From assembly GCA_034698045.1 (NCBI GenBank), contig JAQGAU010001131.1, forward strand, positions 1 through 21,235: a DNA stretch of 21,235 nt, given 5' to 3'. Each line of letters starts with the position of its first letter. Positions within the stretch are counted from its first letter, which is position 1. The position numbers and the translations under genes are program-made. Below are positions 1-9,600 of this stretch, one piece after another. Source of the stretch: Paramacrobiotus richtersi. Taxonomy: Eukaryota > Tardigrada > Eutardigrada > Parachela > Macrobiotidae. Under the pieces are notes generated by a model that saw only the letters and a list, made by a program, of their open reading frames with translations, had not been told where the DNA came from and did not search any database.

Positions 1-482
1 AAAAGAAGTGTGTGAACGTACACTACCACGCACACGCAGAGTAAAGTGGCAACGCGTGAAGTGTGACGATTTTTGTATGATACAGGCCAAAGCAGAGCCC
101 AAGCGCGATTGATGCTGATTAACACGTGAAAGTGTATCGTAATAGCCGTAATAATATAATCGCAGTAAATAGATAAAGTACAGGCCTGAGATCCTAGCCA
201 CCAGTACGCGTAGTAATCGGTAGGGATTCTCATCAGGTTGTACATTCCGACGTTCAGAAAGTGACTGCATAATACTGCAATAATGTAGACATTAAAGGGG
301 GTCCGAAGATTTTTGGCCTTGAGTAGGAAGATTAGCGTTGCAAAGTCAAGGGCAAGTGCGATTACTGTTAAAGTAGTCACGGTGGATGGGAAAACGCGAT
401 CACTACCACCGTTATCGGTCTTTTCGACTACCGTTCGGTTAACTGGGGAAACAGAGGAATTCGTGCAGTTATCGAGCAACAT
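1..482 (-). CDS. GPCR-A: rhodopsin-like seven-transmembrane receptor, N-terminal part, cut by the window edge
   Basis: On the minus strand the start codon at 482-480 opens a frame that stays open for 160 codons to the left edge, so no frameshift or stop is visible. The protein begins MLLDNCTNSS, with two overlapping N-glycosylation sites, and then has a variable tail to about residue 30. Hydrophobic segments near 33-54, 62-84, 98-122 and 143-160 match TM1, TM2, TM3 and the start of TM4. LRTPFNVYII precedes TM2, C101 starts TM3, and SINRAWAL replaces the usual DRY region. It aligns with GPCR-B residue for residue without gaps. By hand count about 118 of 160 positions are identical, and the differences concentrate in residues 11-30. 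It is an orphan membrane receptor of unknown ligand, in the same orientation as GPCR-B, so it looks like a tandem paralogue. Its 3' part, TM5-7, lies outside the window, so whether the whole gene is intact is unknown. Confidence 0.88.
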   Translation of the reverse strand, partial: MLLDNCTNSSVSPVNRTVVEKTDNGGSDRVFPSTVTTLTVIALALDFATLIFLLKAKNLRTPFNVYIIAVLCSHFLNVGMYNLMRIPTDYYAYWWLGSQACTLSIYCDYIITAITIHFHVLISINRAWALLWPVSYKNRHTSRVATLLCVCVVVYVHTLL

Positions 483-2150
483 TATGACTGTCTTTCCGTA
501 GAGAGCAGATTTGTTACCGATAACCCAAGAACCGTAAAATTTAAGAAAAGAAACTCGAGAGGTTACTGAGTACGACTGTACATAGCAGCAAACTTTTGTT
601 CCGCCGATGTCGGAAGGGCAGCTTGCGGAAACTACTACGGATGGGCGAGCAGGTTGTATGCCTAATTGCAAAATCTAACTGTGGTTGAGGAGAAATAGGC
701 AGGATCTGAACAGCTTCCGGATTAATTACGGAGTTTCTCGATGGATAGACGAGCTGTCATTTCACTTTTCTGGAAAGGTAAGCGAAGCTATTACGCAGTT
801 ACCAAGCTCCATTTAAAAGATTCTTTACCTGGCACTACGATTCCCGGAAATAATTATGATTATTGTTCCAACCGAAACAAAACAGATGGCACGCGATTAA
901 TCTGCTTTCCCATTTGCAAATCGTAACAACGTTTAAGTCTCCCTAATGGATTGTTAGTGTAGATCCGGGCATGCACAAATAAGTGGACCGCCTGTTAAAA
1001 TGCAGTCTACCGTAACCAATAATAAAGACAGTAGAGCTTTTGCCGTATACGATTAGCTTCCGATTAGCTACGGTTTACGTACTTAACTACAATTTTGAAA
1101 TAAACTGGGAAGGTCACAAGAAAATGAAAACAGTTTGTTTAAGACTATGCGCAAGGATGTCACAGCTTTAGGAGTAGACTCCGGTCAAATCGGAGGTTTT
1201 GCGGTAACAGTGCTACTACACCAGTGAAACAAGAGACATTCATACAGTGCTTTCGAAAATGAAAATATAACCTACATTGTTCTTATGGCAGTTGCGCGCG
1301 CATTGATCGTTTGTTGCGCAGTCTATATGGTCAAAACGTTTACGCTCTCGAAAAGTTGCCGATCTCAAAATTCTCGTTTCTGTCCAATTGCATTACATAA
1401 TTAGGTGGTATATAATTAAATGCATATAAATACGACGATCATTTCAAAAAGGTTCGGCTGGAAAGAACTGAAATTTCAAAATGAAATCCGAAATTTGTGA
1501 AATTCAATTTGAGATTTCACAAGAATGTATTCCACTCCTTACGATGTCAGAAAAGTTGTATTTATATGCATTTTACCAGTATTGGTACATCAGCTGGACA
1601 AATTGGATAGAATTAAGAATTAGGTGGGCGGCATCGGCCTTTTTGACCCTATTGCGCAATATGGCGTTATTGCGTGCGCAAGCGAATCAAAAGTGCAATG
1701 CAGTTCATCTTTCACTTCCAAAAGCACCATACAGGCGTTGTTTGCTGTTTTCACCGACGCAGCGGCACTGTTTCCCGCAAAACTTGCTGTTTGACAGGAT
1801 TCTAGCCTCCACGATGCACGGTACGCATAGCTAGCTACTTGGAAAGAGATGTAGGTGTGCTGCCAGGCTTTACGATCGGCATCCGTTTCCAGCCTTACGG
1901 GAGCCGATGCGTAAAGAAAAGGTCTTCCGGCCTTCGAATACCGATGCACACGGCAACCGACCAGCACCGTGAGCACAGCGAGATTGCGTTACTCCTAGCT
2001 AATCGGAAATCAAGAGAATCTATAAGAGATCGTTCTGTGTTTGGTCTACGGTATCAGTTTGCGAAACACCTAGCGTTATTAGAGCAGCGCAATAAGATAA
2101 TAAAATACATCAGCAAACAGACTGTTCGGTACTGGTGGTTGCAGTAGTGA
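483..2150. other. GPCR-A upstream region with blocks homologous to the GPCR-B upstream region
   Basis: No convincing gene lies here. Two stretches match the region upstream of GPCR-B. The first, about 483-640, aligns with about 15964-16125; shared elements include a taagaaaag tract and gatggg(c/t)ga. The second, about 1785-2080, aligns with about 16480-16770; shared elements include gtttgaca, gtaggtg, ggcatccg and taccgtatcagttt-like words. About 1.1 kb between them has no clear counterpart, so this copy is longer. Minus-strand open frames cross the second block in both copies, at 1976-1620 and 16659-16438. The block could hold a promoter, a 5' UTR exon or a small upstream exon, and I cannot choose among these. 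Confidence 0.55.
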
Positions 2151-2624
2151 ACTGCGTTAATGACATGCGTGAAGTGCGCTCTCTGGGAGAGTAAAGTTTG
2201 AGGACTACACACAATGTCAAATCTCAGAGAAGGACGTGGAGGGATTTTGTTTGGGTATTCGTTTTCATGTAGACACTTTCCATCTCAGGTAAGCGCATCT
2301 ATGGTACGTACCCAGTTCGGAGCTATGGATTCCACTAACACAATGTCAAGAACACACGATTTTTGTAATAGCTGATGTTACATTATTCTCAGTATTCTGT
2401 CTTTTACGATGCTTGAACTTTTGTTGAATCGTGCAGAGAGACATACTGCGCAGGTCGTGTACTAAGTGTTAACTGGTCTGACAATAGATTACTGCAAACC
2501 GGCTAGGAAACTGAACACTTAGCCATGTTGTGTAGACAGTGAAGAAACAGTGTAGGTTGGTAGATGATCAGGCGCGTTACATGAAACATACTGATGCAGA
2601 AACTGAGCAGGAGTTTTAGACCAT

Positions 2625-2735
2625 GTCATGTATCCGAGCGCATACTTTATTATGCAGCTCGGGAGCTGCGCGATAGCAGACTGAACATCGTTGCAGTCGT
2701 AACATAGGAACTTCCTCATCTGGCTGTTGCCAGGG
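2625..2735. repeat. Dispersed repeat, copy 1
   Basis: The core at 2631-2667 matches 13704-13740 in the same orientation with two mismatches over 37 bp (it contains gagcgcatactttattatgc). Weaker similarity continues through aacatagga and the (c/a)(a/t)gttgcca words to about 2735 and 13806. It is probably a fragment of an interspersed element of unknown class. No open frame or terminal repeat is visible in it. Confidence 0.7.
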
Positions 2736-3018
2736 CATAACAAAGAAACATCATGCATGCGAAACACGTGAACATATATCACAGCTAGACAGGAGATAAA
2801 TATCTCTGCCGTCTGTGCTGCCGATTCTTCTTTTGTTGACCAATACTTCACGAAGCTTTACTAGAAAAAGGTCAGTAGTGGACACAGAAACACCATCATT
2901 TACAGTTAGCTGATATCGGCGCTCGCTCGCTCGCTAGCCGCCATTGAAGGAAGTGAACAAATTTCTCCAAAAAAACAGCTGTTTTGTGCGCACTGTATGT
3001 ACTATTGGATCAGGTGGG

Positions 3019-3352
3019 GCACTCATGTGTGTACAATCGCTCAGACACTTGTTTGAATGTCTGCAAACAGAAGCTCTTTCTGCAAAGTGACGCTACAAGG
3101 TTCTGAATACATGCAGACATTGCTGTGCCCAGGGCCCTACCTACCTCCTGTCTGCTTTTCACCTGCCTATCACCACAGGAAACTTGCGCACTCATTTTAG
3201 CACAATTGCTCAGACACTTTTCTTGTATGTCTGCAAACACAAGCTCTCTCTGCAAAGTAATTTTACAAAGTTCTACATATGCAGACATTACTGTCCGCCG
3301 GGCGTCCCTACCCCTGTCTGGCTTTCAGCTGCCTATTACCACGGAAAACTGG
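3019..3352. repeat. Two-copy tandem repeat, unit about 169 bp
   Basis: Copy 1 (3019-3187) and copy 2 (3188-3352) both begin gcactcat. They then share in order: caat(c/t)gctcagacactt, atgtctgcaaac, aagctct, tctgcaaagt, atgcagacatt, ctgtc and ctgcctat(c/t)accac. The copies are diverged, so the duplication is not recent. The open frames crossing it on both strands result from the repeat and show no protein-like conservation. Confidence 0.8.
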
Positions 3353-3641
3353 TCTGTCATCATCAATTCACATAGACGATGACCGGTTTCTCGATGACAG
3401 AAGCCGGCTTTCGCTTTTCTGATTGCTTTCTCTCTAGCTAATGAATGCGCCAAAGGGGCAACTTGTAATTAAATGAAGATTTATTCAGTTGCAGTGCCAT
3501 TTCACGGCCACTTATCGGTGCCGTGTGCTTTTCTGATCTACTTAAAGCTGGCTCGGGAATTACACTTCTTTCTTTGAGTGTTTCTTGTTTGTCAAACATT
3601 TACAGTGGCGTTAAGTTTGCTTTCCATGATTTGTTCGAACC

Positions 3642-6600
3642 ATGCTTTTAACGCCGTGGAATATATTCCTGCTTCTGCCAGCTGTTGTGCTTTGTGCGAA
3701 AGTACAGAAAGGTAAGCCGTTCTTCTACTTAACTTAGCGCGTGCATTCATTACTTAATTCTTTCAGTAAAATCGTGCTCTTTTCTCCCGTTATAATTCTC
3801 ATTTTCGTTTGAATTTTGGCAGGAATCCCGGTAACTACGAAGCCGGGTGGTGCTACGGTTACACCAACAAAATCTGGTAAAAATATAATTACCGCATACA
3901 CATCGAAGCCAGCGGCCAAGACGGTATGCACAACGCCCTCATGCAAGAAGATTGGTACGTAGTAACGTAGACAATAGTAGGCTTCATGATCAGGATTGTT
4001 TGGCTGATTATGTTGATTATTCGAAAGTCTGATTATTCCTGTGTGTGACGTCAGCGTGCGCTGTGGCCAATCAGCAAAACAATCAGAATAATCAGCCACG
4101 CCCCACAATCAACATAATCAATACTAGTCAGTTACATGATAAGATTATTTTGAAAACGATTATGTTGATTGTTGAAAAAGTGGGCCGAACTTTGCTAACC
4201 AATGAGAAAAATCTAGTGAAATCGAAAATGCGTTGGGTACATCGAGAAATGTGAAACTGATCGAAAACTGTGGGATCTGTGCTGTTCTTAGCGTAGAAGT
4301 CAGTTCTGATCATAATCAATACTAGCTCGCGAGCTAGTATTGATTATGTTGATTGTGGGGCATGACTGATTATTCTGATGGTTTCGCTGATTGGCCACAG
4401 CGCACGCTGACGTCACACACTGGAATAATCAGACTTTTGAATGATCAACATGATCAGCCAAACAATCTTGATCATGAAGCCTACTACTAGCTCGCGAGCT
4501 AGTATTCGATTATGGTCAGAACCGACTTCTACGCTTCGAATATTACAGGACCCACATTTTTACACCAGTTTCCCATTTTTTGAAGTAACCAACGCATTTT
4601 CGATTCCAAATGATTTTTTTGATTGGTTGGCAGAGTTCGGCCCTCTTTTTGAACAATCAACATAATCCTTTTCAGAACAATCTTATGGTGTAACTGACTA
4701 ATGTGAATTCGATTTATTCCAAATAATGGTTCTCGGCAGCGTTCGAAGCTCTCTTCAGATTCCATTGAAAAAATTGCAAGGATGAATTTCTAGTTTTATG
4801 CAAGTTTCTAGACAAGGATACATACAACCAATAAGAATTTGTAAAATGAAACGCAGTCTGCGGTTTATAATTGTAGCGGAAAAGTTTCTGAGCCGAATCA
4901 ACAGTTCAGTGGATCCTTGTGACGATTTCTACGACTATGCCTGCGGCAAGTGGATCAGCACTAATAAGATTCCTGATGATGAAACCCAAATTAGCGAGTT
5001 CCACGTTTTGACGAAGAAGGTGCAGAAAGTTCTTCAAAGTAAGTCTAATCAGACGCTTCAGCATACTGTCACATTTCGGACGCTGCTTACAATCAAGGAT
5101 CCCGCGAGGGCATGTTCGAACAAATATGAGATCGTCTAGGATGTAGAATTAATTGTATTGATCACAGGGTAAATTTTGCTTGAGGGAAGGTTATGAACGT
5201 GAATAGTTATGAATTTTTAGACTTATTACTGCGTGAGTTGGTTTGGCATAGCGGTCTATGGGGGATGGAACAGCAAGATTACGATCTGGATCCGATTCCC
5301 GTTGACCGCTATGCTAAGCCAGCTTACGCAGTAATAAGTTTAAAAATTCAAAACTATTCACCGTTCATAACCATCCCTCAGCAAAAAATACCCTGCTTGT
5401 TGACATTTTTGAAGAGAATGTCATAGTCGTTCCTTCATTTTGTACAGATAGATTCAACATGATTAGTTTTCTTACAATATTATACATTATCTTACTAATA
5501 AAAACAAACATACGACATTGCAGTCCTGGTCAACAAAAACGTGTTTCTAATACACTCAATCAGCGATTTCCATCGGTATTATTATTGCTGCAGTACAGCA
5601 GTGAATACAGTGTGAGTTTCAGAACTGTGCATTCCAGATCTTCTAAAGGCCAAGGGAGGTCGCCAGTTCGCTTCTGAAGTGAAAGCCAAGAGCCTCTTTC
5701 AACAGTGCAGTAACGAAGGTAAACTGACTCCTTGCTAGTGTATCACAACTTCGCATTTAAAGCGTGTATCATAACTTCGCATTCAAAACGTTAAATTATT
5801 CGATAATTTTGTATGCTCTTTCTATGTTAATATAATTTCTCATCTCTGTAGCTACTTCGACTGTGGTGCTTCGATATTGCACATGTTTTACGTATTACGG
5901 GATATTGCACCCTTCCTCTCATCCTTCACGCCAATGTAATATATTGAGAAGCTAGTAGTTTAATACGACTGCTCGCTATCTCGTAAACATCAGACTGAGT
6001 ATAACAATGACCTCTAATGCCAGAGAACGTACTAGTACAAATGCAACAGTTGCCAAGCTGGCATATACATCACAGCTTTTGATGCAGTGGAATATCGCAT
6101 TTACATGGGGGAAAATCGCCATTTGTTGAAATCAGGCCTCGCAACGCTGCGCTTTTCATGTTTTGAATCTGTACAACTTTGGAGACTTCGCATTTTTTTC
6201 TCCATGAGCCATCCGTCCCCAACGATACACCAAAAGAAAGAGTAAAATTTGGAAGAATTATGATACCAAGGAAGTGTGGTTTCATGGTGGTTGAAGGAAA
6301 TACGAGTCTGTTCTGTTTAGCATAGATCCTTACGACAAGAGCTAGAACCGTTGAAGATGCATCCGTAAAGCGTATGGTATCTTCGAACTGGTCGGATATC
6401 CTTCAGATGCAATGAAACCAAATTTGCCTGGTATCATAATTCCTCCCAGATTTTACTCTTTCTTTTGGTTTATCATGGGGGAAGGATGGCTCATGGAGAG
6501 ACAAATGCGAAGTCTTCAAAGTTTAACAGATTCAGAACATCAAAAGCGTAGCGTTGCGAGGCCTGATTTCACCTAATGGCGATCTTCCCCCATGTGTATG

Positions 6601-9600
6601 CAATATTCCACTGCATCAAAAGCATTGGGGGGGAAGGGTGCAATATTACTGAAAACGTAAAAAATGTGCAATATTGAAGAGCGACAGTCGAAGTACTAAC
6701 AGTATGCTGTGCCAACTGCGCAACGGTGTATCTTCGGGTACTACAATAATGGAAAAATTATAATAAAATTACTCGAATTAGATCATTTTAAGGTCAAGTT
6801 ACAGGCGGAAATACAGAAACTAATTTGTATCTTACCGTGCATAGCCATCATAGCCATAGGAACATTCTTTCTTCAGGAAATTTCCGGACAATTTATTCTG
6901 CACAGGAAAGCCTGTACAGAATATTTGTAGTGGTTGTTTCGTAACGTAACACAAGTATATGTAAAGTGTGAATCACGTTAGTTGTTGACTGTTGTACAAT
7001 CACTTTTGAATATACTGATATCGCTATCTTGAAGAGGCACGCTTTGTCGCAGATTGACCGAACCGCTGGATAGTTGGCCCGGGCCGTAACCGGAATATAT
7101 CAACTGTATATTACAGAATACTGCAAATGTTTTACGGAAATTCATAAAATTGTTTGATTGTTTACAGCTGAAATAGAAAAGATTCGTGGACGACCCTTAC
7201 TGAGCCTCCTAAACGAGTACATCGGCGGCTGGCCAGTGTTACAGTCCAAGTGGAATCCGTCACAGTTCGACCTAATCGACAGGCTGGTCCAGTACTTTCT
7301 TGTCGAAATCCAGCCTTTCTTTACCGCCATCGTTGGCAGTGATGTGCAGAACAATCTGGTCAACATGATCGTGATCAAGCCTCCCTCGACATACGCCACT
7401 GTTGATTTTCTAAGCCACAGTGTCTTGGGAAACGTTTTTACAGACAGTTATCTGACCTTTATATTTAACACGACATCACTGCTACTGAAGGATTCGCGCA
7501 GTGCAGTGAATGTCAACAGCTTATCGGCGAACCTCACGGCAATTCTGGAATTGGAACGATCGTTTGGCATGGTAAACCTAAGCAGCACGAAACGGTCGCA
7601 CACGGTCACGGGCAGCATTTAATATTTTATTTTATTATCGCCAGATGTTGCATTTTCTGCTGCTCTTTTTATTGAAAAGCTTTACTTTTTACGAAAGCCT
7701 CCATGGTACAACCATAGATCCATGTATGACAAATCTTAACTTTAATGAAATTTATATAATGATGTGACTACTCCTACATATCAAACCGGTCTGGAATAAT
7801 TTTAAACTGATGTGTACAGCTATTTTGAATTACGAAGTACAGAACATTGATTAACACATTGATTAACTGTACTAACTGTAAATCTGTGGGTATTATCTTT
7901 GCGTACAACCACCTTCTGGTTTCGACATGCATCGTTACGTAAACACTAGTTTGCAGTCAGAAATATTCGTTTCAGGCAACGCTCACCAACGTGGAAAGCG
8001 CCGATACCAGCATTTTCTCGAACAAGATGACACTCGCCGCCTTTCAGGACCATTACAAGTTCAGTTCGAAGATCATGCGCAATTTCACCAGCATCATCCG
8101 GGCCTACTTTGCAACTGCTAACCTTTCCAACGAGATTAACGACAATACGATCATCGTTGTACTCGCTCCTCGCTTTTGGTCAGTGCTCGACGCGAAATTG
8201 GCAGAGCTCGAAGCCCTCGGCGATGAAGGGAAACGCCGGTTGGCCAACTACATGGGATGGAAGTTGGTATCGGAAATGCCAAAATATTTGTCGAAGGATT
8301 ATCGACAGGCGTTGGCAGAACATACCCAGAGGCTTACCGGCGCTAAGACTCCGAGGGATCCGCCGGTCGGGGAAAGATGCTTGGAGACTGTTACGCTAGT
8401 TCTCCCGATGAGCCTCGGGGCCATGTACGTAAGGGATTTGGTACCGCGGGATTTGAAAACAAAGGTTAGTAAGCAGATGCAGCAGTTTATTACAACGTAG
8501 GTATTGATTTGTTGGTTATTACTGGCTAATTTTCGTTCGGTTGTAAGATCTCATAACCGAACATGGGTCAAATGATGTGGGAAGGGTATAGCACTATAGC
8601 ATGCCAGAATTGCCTAACTCAAATAGGATATTCCGGCTGCTAACCATTTACGTCAACAAAAACTTCGAAACAACTGAGTACTTGTCTTGATTATAATAGC
8701 TGTTCAGAACATTTGTTTGTATGGTACTCCGTACATATTTTGTGGGGCCTCCCATATACTGTACTACCATACTTTTTGTCTAAAGACTAGACTTTATACC
8801 TGGGCTTTAGGCCTGCTTCTTAGGTCTTTAACTATTATCTAGCATTTTCAATATTCTGGGTGTTCTTTTCGGTTGGCTAGGTATTTATTGACACAGAAAC
8901 TGTATATTGGGCTAAAATGCAGCTTTTATGAAAACAGGGACGGGCGATGACGGGCGCCCCTGTGTTCATATCCCTTTCTATGAGCGTGCCGTGCACTGGA
9001 ACTATTTTTATCGTAACAGGTGCCTTAGTTCTAATTCTCTTACGCGAAAGCTCATTTCCCTTTTTTTCTGTATTTGCTGTTTCTTCATCCTTCTGCTGAG
9101 AACGTTTTATTATTTATGTTGAAGCCAGTCAGAGAGACTGTCTCAGCAGGGTACAGTGCAGTTGGACAGTACACTGATCTCAGTGTTAAGTGGCCCGAGC
9201 GAGAACTGTAGTATGTCCGAACTGAAGTATAAGAATTGTAGTACGTCCGTTTCGTACTACAATTGTAGTTTCGGTTAACTTTTGTACGGAATAATGCAGG
9301 CAACAGTTATGGTCAAAGACGTAAAAGACGGCTTCCGCGAACTTCTAAAATCGGCAACCTGGATGGACAATGCCACCCGTCAGCGTGCGTTAGCCAAGCT
9401 GGATGCCACTATCGATGTTGTCGGATATCCGGATATTTTCGTGAATAATACAACGGCCATCGATGAGAATTACAAATTCGTATGCCAAATTCAACTACGA
9501 GGCCTAGTCATACTATGTAACGCGCTGTTTCTCGTAGGTGACCATCCAAAAAACGTACTTGGAAACACTTTTCAAAAGCTCTAAAAACATAGTTATGCGC

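Larger units (their letters stand above)
2150..3641. other. Intergenic region upstream of NEP-A
   Basis: No gene is recognised. Besides the dispersed and tandem repeats listed separately, it has a short GCTC run at about 2920-2935. The last 280 bases before the NEP-A start codon presumably contain its promoter and 5' UTR, but I see no clear TATA box or initiator. GPCR-A and NEP-A are divergently transcribed from this 3.2 kb interval. Confidence 0.5.

Noticed and set aside
1..482. Calling the left-edge receptor copy a pseudogene
   Set aside because: The reverse-strand frame is open throughout and aligns gaplessly with GPCR-B, so decay is not supported by what is visible.
1481..2147. Plus-strand open frames of 102-117 codons
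   Set aside because: The homologous block near 16540 has a stop in the corresponding plus-strand frame. There are no known motifs, and the signal is explained by the duplicated upstream block.
4045..4765. Related peptides from open frames at 4045-4254 (plus) and 4529-4765 (minus), sharing a GRTL..N.KN...SKMRW pattern
   Set aside because: Their likeness arises because B and B' are inverted copies of the same DNA. They sit in an intron and show no evidence of selection on the protein.
5193..5426. 77-codon open frame in NEP-A intron 3 with a protein-like stretch
   Set aside because: No match to M13 sequence, no in-phase splice sites linking it to exons 3 or 4, and no counterpart in NEP-B.
6709..6930. 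73-codon open frame with a hydrophobic segment, beside the foldback element
   Set aside because: It lies in an intron, has no counterpart in NEP-B and no recognisable domain. AT-rich codons give hydrophobic runs by chance.
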